Source: Pseudoselenomonas ruminis (GTDB lineage Bacteria; Bacillota; Negativicutes; Selenomonadales; Selenomonadaceae). Taken from it: a stretch of 64,000 nt of DNA. The stretch is taken from the NCBI RefSeq assembly GCF_008271295.1, contig NZ_VTOY01000003.1, positions 186,001 through 250,000 on the forward strand. Reading direction: 5' to 3'. Positions 24,907 to 33,655 of this stretch are shown one piece after another; within the stretch, counting starts at the first letter, position 1, and each line of letters starts with the position of its first letter. The position numbers and the translations under genes are program-made. The notes below the pieces were generated by a model. It saw only the letters and a program-made list of their open reading frames with translations, searched no databases and was not told the origin of the DNA.

Positions 24907-25497
24907 ATGATTATTTTGGCGTCTGGTTCACCACGCAGAAAAGAACTCCTGGAACAGATTGGAGCCGGCTTTGAAGTTTTGGTCAGCGATGCTGCTGAGG
25001 AAAGCGGCGATCTACTCGAGCCGGAAGAATTGGTGAGGATAAATGCTGTGGCGAAAGCAAAGGCTGTGGCTGCCGAGCATCCGGAAAGGCCGGTACTCGG
25101 GGCCGATACAGTGGTTTCGCTTGACGGGCATACGTATGGGAAGCCGTGTGATAAAACAGAGGCTTGCCGCATGCTGGCAGCTTTTTCCGGCCGGACCCAT
25201 CAGGTATCTACGGGAATTGCTCTGGTGGTAAAGGGGAAAGTCTATGCCGATGTGGTGACGACCCGCGTAACCTTCGGCGACATGACCGAGGAGGAGATTG
25301 ACCGCTATGTGGATACCGGTGAACCGCTGGATAAGGCCGGGGCTTATGCGGTGCAGGGGATAGCGGCGCGCTTTATTGAAAAGATTGAAGGTTCCTACTC
25401 CAACGTGGTCGGCCTGCCGCTGTATGCAGTCACACAGCTTGCCAGAAAGGCAGGCGTAGATTTGTATGACAATCATGGTGAGGGATTTACCAGTTAA
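24907..25497 (+). CDS. maf: Maf-family nucleoside triphosphate pyrophosphatase
   Basis: A 196-residue house-cleaning pyrophosphatase that hydrolyses dTTP, UTP or modified pyrimidine nucleotides to monophosphates. The N-terminal ASGSPRRKELL motif, the conserved VLGADTVV and the YAVQGIAARFIEKIEGSYSNVVGLPL block are all present, giving a complete protein of normal length. It overlaps radC by about 30 bases and belongs to the maf-radC-mreBCD neighbourhood typical of Firmicutes. Confidence 0.94.
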   Translation: MIILASGSPRRKELLEQIGAGFEVLVSDAAEESGDLLEPEELVRINAVAKAKAVAAEHPERPVLGADTVVSLDGHTYGKPCDKTEACRMLAAFSGRTHQVSTGIALVVKGKVYADVVTTRVTFGDMTEEEIDRYVDTGEPLDKAGAYAVQGIAARFIEKIEGSYSNVVGLPLYAVTQLARKAGVDLYDNHGEGFTS

Positions 25498-26155
25498 CGA
25501 ACGCCCGCGGGAAAAATTGCTGGCGTCGGGGCCGGATGGACTGAGCAATACAGAGCTGTTAGCAGTGCTTCTCCGCACGGGAACGCATGAGAAATCCGTT
25601 CTCCGCATTGCCGAAGAGGTTCTGGCCTATTACAAAGAGCGGGGGCTCGTGGCAATTGCGCATATTCCAGCGTCGGAGCTGGCTGCCATTCATGGTGTGG
25701 GACAGGCAAAAGCTGCGACAATTCTGGCTGCGGTGGAGCTTGGACGGCGGCTGGCGATTGCGGAAGCTGAATCTGCGGAGGTTGTAAGTGGCCCGGAAGA
25801 TGTGGCCCATTTTGCCATGCCGCGGTTCCGGTTCGAGCAGCGGGAACATTTTGCCGTCATGCTGCTGGATACCAAGAATCATATTTTGGGGCTGCACGAT
25901 GTTTCGGTGGGGAGCCTGCAGGCCTCGGTTGTGCATCCGCGCGAGGTGTTCCGGACAGCTGTAGATTATGCGGCGGCTTCGATGATTTTGCTGCACAACC
26001 ATCCGAGTGGCGACCCTACGCCGAGCCGGGAGGATATCGCCGTGACGGCAAGATTGGTTAAAGCAGGAAAAATTATGGATATTCCGGTGCTCGACCATGT
26101 CATCATCGGGCGCAACCGCTATGTCAGCCTGAAAGATAAGGGCCTGTTGTCGTAG
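25466..26155 (+). CDS. radC: RadC/UPF0758 family JAMM-domain protein
   Basis: A 229-residue protein with an N-terminal helix-hairpin-helix region (VNERPREKLLASGPDGLSNTELLA and ASELAAIHGVGQAKAATILAA) and a C-terminal JAB/JAMM metalloprotease-like domain with zinc motif HNHPSGDPTPSREDI. Despite the name, a role in DNA repair is not supported by later work, and the function is unclear. The start at 25466 overlaps maf; an ATG at 25475 is an alternative that loses three residues. It ends 142 bases before mreB. Confidence 0.92.
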   Translation: MTIMVRDLPVNERPREKLLASGPDGLSNTELLAVLLRTGTHEKSVLRIAEEVLAYYKERGLVAIAHIPASELAAIHGVGQAKAATILAAVELGRRLAIAEAESAEVVSGPEDVAHFAMPRFRFEQREHFAVMLLDTKNHILGLHDVSVGSLQASVVHPREVFRTAVDYAAASMILLHNHPSGDPTPSREDIAVTARLVKAGKIMDIPVLDHVIIGRNRYVSLKDKGLLS

Positions 26156-26179
26156 GTGAAAATTTCTGGAATTTTTCCG

Positions 26180-26208
26180 TTACAAACACCGATGATTTGT
26201 GTTACAAT
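26180..26208 (+). promoter_or_regulatory. Candidate promoter of the mre-min operon
   Basis: TTACAA at 26180-26185 and TACAAT at 26203-26208, 17 bases apart, in the radC-mreB gap. This leaves a leader of about 80 bases before mreB. Confidence 0.55.
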
Positions 26209-26297
26209 AAGAGTACTGTTTTTATTTTGTGTTGTAAATTTCGCCGGTGCGATATCGTATTGGCTTGTTTTTATTTCGAAGGGAGTTTTTCGGTAAA

Positions 26298-27338
26298 ATG
26301 TGGAGTCTTTTTGGTGGTTTATCTCACGATATGGGCATTGACCTTGGTACGGCAAATACCCTGGTACATGTAAAGGGTAGAGGCATTGTCCTGCGTGAGC
26401 CGTCGGTTGTTGCCATTAAGAGTGATACGGGTGATGTGTTGGCTGTCGGTGAAGAGGCTAAGCAGATGATTGGCCGTACGCCGGGCAACATCGTAGCAAT
26501 CCGCCCGATGAAAGACGGCGTTATTGCCGATTTCGACGTAACGCAGGCCATGCTGAAGTATTTCATCCGCAAGGCCATGAATTCGAAATCCTTTGTTCGT
26601 CCGCGGGTAGTTGTCGGTGTTCCTTCCGGCGTTACGGAAGTTGAGAAGCGTGCGGTTATCGACGCTGCCCAGCAGGCTGGTGCCCGCGAGGCTTATCTCA
26701 TCGAGGAGCCGATGGCAGCAGCAATCGGTGCAGGCCTGCCGGTTGAGGAAGCCACGGGCAGCATGGTTGTTGATATCGGCGGCGGCACGACGGAAATCGC
26801 TGTAATTTCCCTTGGCGGTATCGTTACGAGCCGTTCCATCCGCATCGGCGGTGATGAGATGGATTCTGCTATCGTGCAGTACATCAAGCGCATGTACAAC
26901 CTCATGATTGGTGAGCGTACGGCTGAGGAAATCAAAATCAGCATCGGCACGGCTATTGTCACGCCGGAGACGGATAAGACGATGGACATCCGCGGCCGTG
27001 ACCTCGTAAGCGGTCTGCCGAAGACGTTGAATATTCAGGCGCGTGAGATTCGCGATGCACTCAATGAACCGATTTATAAGATCATCGATGCTGTCAAGGG
27101 AACGCTGGAGAAGACTCCGCCAGAGCTTGCAGCTGATGTCATGGATCATGGCATCATGATGACGGGCGGCGGTGCGCTGCTGACGAACCTTGACAAGCTC
27201 CTGTCCAAGGAGACGGGAATGCCGGTTCTGGTATCGGAAGATGCGCTTTCCTGCGTTGGTGAAGGTACGGGTAAGTCGTTGGAGAACATTGAACTCCTGA
27301 AACGTGTAGTAATGACCTCGAAGAAGTTGAGACAATGA
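26298..27338 (+). CDS. mreB: Rod-shape actin homolog MreB
   Basis: A 346-residue actin-fold ATPase that organises lateral wall synthesis. Phosphate 1 motif is [10 protein letters not shown], phosphate 2 is [13 protein letters not shown] and the adenosine motif is MTGGGALL. A short hydrophobic N-terminal segment (WSLFGGL) fits membrane binding. The ATG at 26298 gives the standard N terminus; the open frame upstream has no ribosome binding site. It overlaps mreC by four bases. Confidence 0.97.
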   Translation: MWSLFGGLSHDMGIDLGTANTLVHVKGRGIVLREPSVVAIKSDTGDVLAVGEEAKQMIGRTPGNIVAIRPMKDGVIADFDVTQAMLKYFIRKAMNSKSFVRPRVVVGVPSGVTEVEKRAVIDAAQQAGAREAYLIEEPMAAAIGAGLPVEEATGSMVVDIGGGTTEIAVISLGGIVTSRSIRIGGDEMDSAIVQYIKRMYNLMIGERTAEEIKISIGTAIVTPETDKTMDIRGRDLVSGLPKTLNIQAREIRDALNEPIYKIIDAVKGTLEKTPPELAADVMDHGIMMTGGGALLTNLDKLLSKETGMPVLVSEDALSCVGEGTGKSLENIELLKRVVMTSKKLRQ

Positions 27339-28291
27339 GCAGCAGAGTAAGAAAAGATAAGAATCCGCATCGCAAGACATGGGCTGTGCTGTTTGTCATT
27401 GTGAGCTTGTTCTGCATCATTTTCTTTGCCGCAAAAGGGCGTTTTCAGGCACCGGCAAACAGCAAGGCTGTGTCGCTGGTGCTGTCGCCGTTCCAGCAGA
27501 CGGCCGCGTGGATTGGCGGACAGCTGGACTACGTGACCAGCACGATTTGGGATATTGCTACGGCGCATGAGCAGAATAAGCTGCTGCGCAATGAAGTGGA
27601 GCAGCTGCGCATCCAGAACCTTGAGGCGAGTGAGGCCATGGCCGAAAATGAGCGGCTTCGTACGATGCTCGGCTATCGCCAGATGACGACGCAGTTCGAC
27701 CTGGTAGCCGCAAGGGTTATTGGCCGCGAGTCGGCAACCTGGTCGCGCATGATTGTGATTAACCGCGGTCAGAAAGATGGCGTTGATGTCGATATGGTAG
27801 TCGTGACTGCTGATGGTCTGGTCGGCCATATTGTCGAGGCTGGCTGGAATACTTCCAAGGTTCAGCTGATTCTTGACCCGCGTTCGTCTGTGGGCACTAT
27901 CGTCCAGCGGGCTGAGTCCCGTGTGGCGGGAATCGTTCAAGGCGATATGAACAATCCGACGATGCCGCAGATGGTAAATATCGCTAAGAATGCCGATGTT
28001 GTTGAAGGTGATGTCATTGTGACGTCGGGCTTTGGCGGCATCTATCCGAAGGGAATTGTGGTAGGCCGCGTTTCGTCTATCGAAAATGATGCAGGCGGCT
28101 TGCTGAAAATCGGTCTGCTGGAAACGGCAGTCGATTTCCAGAAACTGGAAGATGTCATGGTAATCACGGCTTCCCGTGAGGCTCCGCCAGAGCCAATCAA
28201 GCCACCAGTACAGACGCCGGGAACGGAAACGGATCCGGCCGCACAGGCTGCTGAGGCGAAAGCAGCAGCTGCTGGGGAGAATCAGAGATGA
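27335..28291 (+). CDS. mreC: Rod-shape protein MreC
   Basis: A 318-residue bitopic membrane protein. A basic N terminus and one span ([18 protein letters not shown]), a coiled coil about residues 75-110 ([20 protein letters not shown]) and a double beta-barrel domain ([23 protein letters not shown]) match the family. The C terminus is a Pro/Ala-rich tail of about 40 residues. MreC links MreB inside the cell to PBP2 outside. It overlaps mreB and mreD by four bases each (ATGA). Confidence 0.95.
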   Translation: MSSRVRKDKNPHRKTWAVLFVIVSLFCIIFFAAKGRFQAPANSKAVSLVLSPFQQTAAWIGGQLDYVTSTIWDIATAHEQNKLLRNEVEQLRIQNLEASEAMAENERLRTMLGYRQMTTQFDLVAARVIGRESATWSRMIVINRGQKDGVDVDMVVVTADGLVGHIVEAGWNTSKVQLILDPRSSVGTIVQRAESRVAGIVQGDMNNPTMPQMVNIAKNADVVEGDVIVTSGFGGIYPKGIVVGRVSSIENDAGGLLKIGLLETAVDFQKLEDVMVITASREAPPEPIKPPVQTPGTETDPAAQAAEAKAAAAGENQR

Positions 28292-28788
28292 ATAAGTTTG
28301 GAAAGCTGGCAGTTTTTGTCATTCTGCTTTATGTGGTGCAGTCGTCTTTGCTGACGCTTATTGCCTATCGTGGAATTGGTCCGGACCTCATGCTGCTGCT
28401 TACGGTGTCCTGTGCGTTTTTGCGCGGGATGCGCTATGGCGGCCTGATGGGATTCGCTACCGGTTTGCTGCAGGATCTGGCGACGGGAACGTTTCTGGGA
28501 ATCCATGCTTTTTCACAGCTTTTGATTGGCATGTTCTTTGGCCGTTTTTCTGACCGGGTATTCAAAGAACAGTTCTTCTTGCCGGTATTTGCATCTGTGG
28601 CGGCAATTGTGGCAAACTATTTTATTTTGGCGTTGCTTATGGTATTATTAGGGTATCGCTTTAATCTGGTGGGCAATGTGGAATCGATGCTGGTTCCGAT
28701 GCTCATCTATCAGCTGGCTTTTGCCTATCCGGTGCATCGCCTTGCCTATGCTTTGGATAAGAAGCTCAGCAAAAAAGAAAAACACTGA
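28288..28788 (+). CDS. mreD: Rod-shape protein MreD
   Basis: A 166-residue polytopic protein with about five hydrophobic segments and few charged loops, the normal MreD form. Recognisable parts are GPDLMLLLTVSCAFLRG and GLLQDLATGTFLGIHAFSQLL. It belongs to the elongasome with MreC and RodA/PBP2. The ATGA overlap with mreC indicates coupled translation. Confidence 0.93.
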   Translation: MNKFGKLAVFVILLYVVQSSLLTLIAYRGIGPDLMLLLTVSCAFLRGMRYGGLMGFATGLLQDLATGTFLGIHAFSQLLIGMFFGRFSDRVFKEQFFLPVFASVAAIVANYFILALLMVLLGYRFNLVGNVESMLVPMLIYQLAFAYPVHRLAYALDKKLSKKEKH

Positions 28789-28790
28789 TT

Positions 28791-28812
28791 AAGGCACCTT
28801 GCGGGGTGCCTT
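28791..28812 (+). terminator. Weak intra-operon hairpin between mreD and mrdA
   Basis: AAGGCACC and GGTGCCTT form an 8-bp stem with a 6-base loop followed only by TCG, so it should at most reduce transcription from mreBCD into mrdA. Confidence 0.5.
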
Positions 28813-28833
28813 TCGTTATGGGAGAGATAATTC

Positions 28834-30627
28834 TTGGTCGAAAATGATGAATTTGGCGGCAGATTAAAAGTTCTGGGCTGGTTTTGCGTGCTGGTCATTG
28901 CCGTACTCATCGGGCGGGCAGGTTACCTGCAAATTTATCAGGGGGAATATTATTCGGAGCTTGCCGAAGGCAACCGCATCCGCATCATCCCCTCAATGGC
29001 GCCCCGGGGAACATTTTATGATTGTAATGGGGAGCTTCTGGTACAAAACCGTCCGGGGTTCACGGTATCCCTGCTGCCATTGACGGCGCCGATTTCCGAT
29101 GATGTCATCCAGCGTCTGTCGGAACTCATAAAGGTACCGGTGGAGGACATAAAGAAAAAAATTGCCATGCACAGCGGCTTTGACCCGATTCGCATCAAGG
29201 CAGATGTCACCCCGGACATCGTTACCATCATTGAAGAGCAGAAGGAAAACTACCCGGGGGTCGTCATTGAAGTACTGCCGATTCGCGACTACATGAACAA
29301 GCAGGAAGCTGCGCATACTTATGGATATGTCAGCGAAATCAATGATATGGAACTCGAAAAGATGAAGGACGACGGCTATAAGACCGGCGACATCATCGGC
29401 AAGTTTGGTCTGGAAAAAGTCTACGACAAGGAACTGCGCGGCGTAAATGGCGGCCAGCAGGTCGAGGTAGATGTTTCCGGACGTCCGGTAGAAATCCTGG
29501 GCAAGAAAGACCCAATCCCCGGCGATGATCTTTATCTTACGATTGATAAGAATTTACAGGCGGCGGCGGAAAAGGCCGTGGATGACCAGTTGAAGGCGAT
29601 TAACGCCCATGCGGCCGCGGCTGTTGCCCTAAATCCTCAGACCGGTGAGATTTTGGCCATTGTAAGCCGTCCGGCATTTGACCCGAATCTGTTCGCCCAT
29701 GGCATATCCACCAAGGATTGGAATGCGTTGAACAACAATCCTTATCATCCGATGGATAATAAGGCGATTTCCGGTGAATATCCGCCAGGTTCGACGTTTA
29801 AGATTGTCACTGGTACGGCTGCGCTGACGGAAGGCGTAGTATCGCCGGAAGAACTCATTAACGATACCGGCCGTCACTGGATTATTCCGAAGGGCAACTC
29901 GGAGGGCGAGGCGCTGGGCCTCATTAACTTCCGCCAGGCAATGGCTCATTCGGATAACGTCTATTTCTATGAAATGGGAAATCGTCTGGGTATCGACCGC
30001 CTGGAAAAATATGCCCGCATGTTTGGCCTGGGCAAAAAGACTGGTATCGACCTTCCCTATGAAGCATCCGGCCTGGTGGCAAACCGCCGCTATAAGGAAC
30101 TGAACTTCGAAGATGGCGAATGGTATCTGTCGGAGACGTTCGATGCGGCAATCGGCCAGGGCTTCAACCTCGTAACGCCTTTGCAGGCCGCTATGGTAAT
30201 GGGCGAAATCGCGGCTGATGGCAAGTGTTACCGTCCCCATGTGGTCAAGCGTATTGTCGGACCGGACGGCACGGTGGTTAAGGATTTCCAGCCAGAGCTT
30301 CTCGCTAACTTGGACGTTGACCCCAATGTCATCCGGTTGGTTCAGGATGGCTTGCACGATGTTACGAAATACGGTACTGCAGCTTCTGCTTTCCGCGGCT
30401 TTACCATTGATATTGCTGGTAAAACCGGTACGGCGGAGAACTCGCATGGCCGGGATCATGGCTGGTTTGTTGCCTATGGCCCATTTGACAATCCGAATAT
30501 CGTAGTAGCAGTCATTGTCGAGCAGGGCGGTTTTGGTGCCCAATCGGCTGTGCCGATTGGCCGCAAAATTTTGGAAGCGGCGTTTGGCATCAACCAGCAG
30601 AAAGCTGCGCAGCAGCAAAATCCGTAA
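28834..30627 (+). CDS. mrdA: Elongation-specific transpeptidase PBP2 (MrdA)
   Basis: A 597-residue class B penicillin-binding protein. One N-terminal membrane span (VLGWFCVLVIAVLIGRAGYL), a pedestal domain starting SMAPRGTFYDCNGELLVQNRPG, and a transpeptidase domain with catalytic S320 in STFK, SDN at 373-375 and KTG at 530-532. It crosslinks lateral peptidoglycan with RodA, whose gene is the last of this operon. The start is TTG with GGGAGAG upstream. Placement next to mreBCD separates it from the division enzyme FtsI. Confidence 0.95.
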   Translation: MVENDEFGGRLKVLGWFCVLVIAVLIGRAGYLQIYQGEYYSELAEGNRIRIIPSMAPRGTFYDCNGELLVQNRPGFTVSLLPLTAPISDDVIQRLSELIKVPVEDIKKKIAMHSGFDPIRIKADVTPDIVTIIEEQKENYPGVVIEVLPIRDYMNKQEAAHTYGYVSEINDMELEKMKDDGYKTGDIIGKFGLEKVYDKELRGVNGGQQVEVDVSGRPVEILGKKDPIPGDDLYLTIDKNLQAAAEKAVDDQLKAINAHAAAAVALNPQTGEILAIVSRPAFDPNLFAHGISTKDWNALNNNPYHPMDNKAISGEYPPGSTFKIVTGTAALTEGVVSPEELINDTGRHWIIPKGNSEGEALGLINFRQAMAHSDNVYFYEMGNRLGIDRLEKYARMFGLGKKTGIDLPYEASGLVANRRYKELNFEDGEWYLSETFDAAIGQGFNLVTPLQAAMVMGEIAADGKCYRPHVVKRIVGPDGTVVKDFQPELLANLDVDPNVIRLVQDGLHDVTKYGTAASAFRGFTIDIAGKTGTAENSHGRDHGWFVAYGPFDNPNIVVAVIVEQGGFGAQSAVPIGRKILEAAFGINQQKAAQQQNP

Positions 30628-30690
30628 TCCATTCTGCCGCGAAAGATTTGCGGCAGATGAAGATAAAAATTTTTAGAAGTGAGGGCAGCC

Positions 30691-31350
30691 ATGAGTGAAG
30701 AAATTGTAAAGATCAAGGGCAGTAAGTCCGGTCTGCAGCTTAGTTTCGCAGATGGTGCTACCTTTGATGATGTTCGCCAGGATATCGAAGACAAACTTGT
30801 CTCTGGAACAGGTTTTTTCCTGCGTGGAACGTTGGTACTTCTTCCAAGCGATGCGTTTACCGAAGAGGAGCGTGGAAAACTTCAGAAGCTATTCCATGAG
30901 CATGGCTTGATTTGCCGGACGATGAAACCGGCGGAGCAGCAGACCCCATCGGAAAAGGTGCGCGAGGAAAGCAAACAGCATCAGGAAGCAGTCAAAAAGG
31001 CCAAGGCCGAGAAAGATAAAGTTCAGGAGATGGTCGTCGTCAACCGCACGTTGCGGGGCGGGCAGGAAATCCGGACGGAAAGCTCGGTCATGGTCTGTGG
31101 CAACGTCAATCCTGGTGCGCAAATCATTGCGGGCGGCAGCATTGACATCCGCGGCACCTGCCGGGGAATGGTACATGCCGGTGCATTTGGAGACAGTACG
31201 GCTTTTATCATTGCCGACCATCTTATGCCGACGCAGATCCGCATTTCCAATCTCATCGCCCGGTCACCGGACGAGATGGAAAAAACAGAGCGTGCAGAAC
31301 GGGCTTCCATCAAAGAAGGCCGTATTGTGATTGAACCAATAGAAAGGTAG
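30691..31350 (+). CDS. minC: Septum-site inhibitor MinC
   Basis: A 219-residue inhibitor of FtsZ polymerisation. The N-terminal domain (about 1-100) includes DDVRQDIEDKLVSGTGFF; a charged linker follows, rich in Lys/Glu/Gln; and the C-terminal beta-helix dimerisation and MinD-binding domain has RTLRGGQEI, GNVNPGAQIIAGGSIDIRG and AFIIADHLMPTQIRIS. The start at 30691 follows GAGGG; a GTG at 30679 is in frame but overlaps that site. Confidence 0.95.
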   Translation: MSEEIVKIKGSKSGLQLSFADGATFDDVRQDIEDKLVSGTGFFLRGTLVLLPSDAFTEEERGKLQKLFHEHGLICRTMKPAEQQTPSEKVREESKQHQEAVKKAKAEKDKVQEMVVVNRTLRGGQEIRTESSVMVCGNVNPGAQIIAGGSIDIRGTCRGMVHAGAFGDSTAFIIADHLMPTQIRISNLIARSPDEMEKTERAERASIKEGRIVIEPIER

Positions 31351-31361
31351 GAACTGAAAAC

Positions 31362-32150
31362 ATGAGTGAAATCTATGTAATTACCTCCGGTAAAGGCGGC
31401 GTTGGTAAGACCACAACGACGGCAAATCTTGGTGTTGGGCTTGCTATGCGTGGCAAGAAAGTCGTATTGGTCGATACGGATACTGGACTACGCAATCTTG
31501 ACCTTTTGCTGGGGCTTGAGAACCGTATCATGTATGACTTGATTGACGTTACCGAAGGCCGCGTTCCTTACAAAAAGGCACTGGTTCGTCATAAGAAATA
31601 CGATTCGCTGTTCCTGCTGCCGACTTCGCAGGTAAAGGATAAGATGGCCGTTAATCCGGAGCAGCTCATCACGTTGTGCAATGAGCTCCGCAAGGAATTT
31701 GACTATATCCTGATTGACTGCCCGGCAGGCATTGAGCAGGGCTTCAAAACGGCTATCGCTGCTGCGGATACGGCTTTGGTCGTAACGATGCCAGAGATTT
31801 CGGCTGTCCGCGATGCCGATAAGATTATCGGTGAGCTCGGACGGGCTGACAAGGAAAACATCAAGCTGATTGTTAACCGCATTCGCCCGCAGATGGTGGA
31901 AAACGGCGATATGCTTGATATGGAAGACATTGACGATATCCTTTCGCTCGAGTGCATTGGACAGGTTCCCGATGATATCAAAGTCGTAACCAGTACCAAT
32001 AAGGGCGAGCCTTGTATTACGATGGATGACTCTCAGGCTGGCACGGCTTACCGCAACATTGTCGGGCGCATGTGTGGCGAAGATATCCCGTTCATGACGT
32101 TTGAAAAAGAAGGCTTCTGGACTCGTCTGAAGCACGTTTTCCGTAAGTAA
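31362..32150 (+). CDS. minD: Septum-site ATPase MinD
   Basis: A 262-residue ATPase with deviant Walker A GKGGVGKTTT at residues 10-19, LVDTDTGLRNLDLLLG, and LIDCPAGIEQGF. The C terminus ends in a membrane-targeting amphipathic stretch (KEGFWTRLKHVFRK). MinD recruits MinC and MinE to the membrane. It lacks the N-terminal DQA helix of FlhG and is flanked by minC and minE, so identity is firm. Confidence 0.97.
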   Translation: MSEIYVITSGKGGVGKTTTTANLGVGLAMRGKKVVLVDTDTGLRNLDLLLGLENRIMYDLIDVTEGRVPYKKALVRHKKYDSLFLLPTSQVKDKMAVNPEQLITLCNELRKEFDYILIDCPAGIEQGFKTAIAAADTALVVTMPEISAVRDADKIIGELGRADKENIKLIVNRIRPQMVENGDMLDMEDIDDILSLECIGQVPDDIKVVTSTNKGEPCITMDDSQAGTAYRNIVGRMCGEDIPFMTFEKEGFWTRLKHVFRK

Positions 32151-32161
32151 GGAGGAGTTTT

Positions 32162-32434
32162 ATGTTAGACGCATTGATGAAGATTTTCGGCAAGAAAGAG
32201 CAGTCTGGCAAGATTGCCCGCGACCGCCTGAAGGTCGTGCTCATCCATGACCGTGCCAACATTTCTCCCGAAGTCATGGATAACCTCAAGAACGATATCA
32301 TCAAAGTGATTTCTAATTATATGGAAATCAACCAGACGGATATGGAAATCTCGTTGGCTAACGATGATGATTCGGTTGCTTTGGTTGCCAATATCCCGGT
32401 TGCCCGCATGAAGCATGACAAGGGAAATCACTGA
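32162..32434 (+). CDS. minE: Cell-division topological factor MinE
   Basis: A 90-residue protein with the MinE plan: N-terminal membrane-targeting helix (MLDALMKIFGK), the MinD-stimulating segment around RDRLKVVLIHDRANISPEVM, and a C-terminal dimerisation strand (VALVANIPVARMK). Presence of MinE means Min positioning by oscillation rather than the DivIVA/MinJ system of Bacillus. GGAGG precedes the start, 11 bases after minD. Confidence 0.96.
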   Translation: MLDALMKIFGKKEQSGKIARDRLKVVLIHDRANISPEVMDNLKNDIIKVISNYMEINQTDMEISLANDDDSVALVANIPVARMKHDKGNH

Positions 32435-32451
32435 GAGATGAATAAGAAGAA

Positions 32452-33555
32452 ATGACGAAAAGTATATTACGGCGTATGGACCTTTCACTGCTGTTGGCTA
32501 CGGTGGGCATCGTCCTCATGAGCCTTGTCATCATCGGCAGTGCTACCCATATCAATACGCCAAGCGATGACCGCTATTGGTTCGTTGCCCGGCAGGGAAT
32601 ATTTGCCCTGGTAAATGTCGGCTTTGCTGCGTTTCTGCTGAACTTTGATTATAAACTGTTGCAGGGCTATGGAAATAAGCTTTATGTTTTTAATCTGATC
32701 ATGCTGCTGGCCGTCATGTTTGTGGGGCAATCCGCACTGGGCGCGCAGCGCTGGATTTCCATTGGACCCATCAGCATTCAGCCATCGGAGTTTTCCAAGA
32801 TTATCATGATAATCTCGCTGGCAACCATGCTGGAAGACCGGGTCGGCAAGCTCAATACCCTTCATGACCTGTTGCCGGTGGCTGCCTATGTCGGCCTGCC
32901 GTTCCTGCTGGTCATGAAACAACCGGATCTTGGTACTTCGCTCGTCTTTATGGCTATCTTTTTCGGCATGGTTTTTGCCTGCGGCATCAATCTGAAGATA
33001 CTCGGGGGAATTTTCGCCACGGGAATTGCGATGATGCCTATCCTATGGCATGTGCTTAAAGATTACCAGAAGATGCGCATCATGGTCTTTATGGACCCGA
33101 ATGTAGACCCGCTGGGGTCCGGTTATCATATTATCCAGTCGAAGATAGCGATTGGCTCAGGGCTGCTCTTTGGCAAGGGGCTCTTTGAAGGTACGCAGAG
33201 CCAGCTGAACTTTTTACCGGAGAATCACACGGACTTTATTTTCGCCGTGGTCGGAGAGGAACTGGGCTTTATTGGTGTCACGTTCCTGCTGCTGCTCTAT
33301 CTGGTAGTTCTTTGGCGTGGCGTCTGCATTGCGCGCGATGCCAGTGATATGTTTGGAAGGCTTCTGGCGGTGGGAATCACTTCGATGCTGGCCTTCCACG
33401 TGCTGGTAAATGTCGGTATGACGCTTGGCATTATGCCGGTAACCGGCATACCGCTGCCGCTCATGAGTTATGGCGTCAGCTCCCTGACGACCAATATCCT
33501 GTCGATTACGATATTGATGAATATCCAATTACGAAAGCAAAAGCTGCTGTTTTAG
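32452..33555 (+). CDS. rodA: Peptidoglycan polymerase RodA (SEDS family)
   Basis: A 367-residue SEDS-family glycosyltransferase with ten membrane spans that polymerises lipid II with PBP2. Motifs are GAQRWISIGPISIQPSEFSKI, KQPDLGTSLVF, LPENHTDFIFAVVGEELGF and PVTGIPLPLMSYGVSS. It could be named ftsW on sequence alone; the mre/mrdA operon argues for rodA, and no other SEDS gene is in the window. The usual GGSS near the end is GVSS here. Confidence 0.92.
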   Translation: MTKSILRRMDLSLLLATVGIVLMSLVIIGSATHINTPSDDRYWFVARQGIFALVNVGFAAFLLNFDYKLLQGYGNKLYVFNLIMLLAVMFVGQSALGAQRWISIGPISIQPSEFSKIIMIISLATMLEDRVGKLNTLHDLLPVAAYVGLPFLLVMKQPDLGTSLVFMAIFFGMVFACGINLKILGGIFATGIAMMPILWHVLKDYQKMRIMVFMDPNVDPLGSGYHIIQSKIAIGSGLLFGKGLFEGTQSQLNFLPENHTDFIFAVVGEELGFIGVTFLLLLYLVVLWRGVCIARDASDMFGRLLAVGITSMLAFHVLVNVGMTLGIMPVTGIPLPLMSYGVSSLTTNILSITILMNIQLRKQKLLF

Positions 33556-33581
33556 CAGGCTTAATGCGGATTTTAGTGGCT

Positions 33582-33601
33582 CCTCCCCAATCCTGGGGAG
33601 G
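33582..33601 (+). terminator. Weak terminator-like hairpin after rodA
   Basis: CCTCCCC and GGGGAGG pair across AATCCT, followed by GCTATTTCT with no clean T-run. It marks the end of the mre-min operon in the 100-base gap before the radical SAM gene. Confidence 0.5.
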
Positions 33602-33655
33602 GCTATTTCTATCTGTATAGAATGATTCGGAATGAAATGATGGAGGAATGAACAA

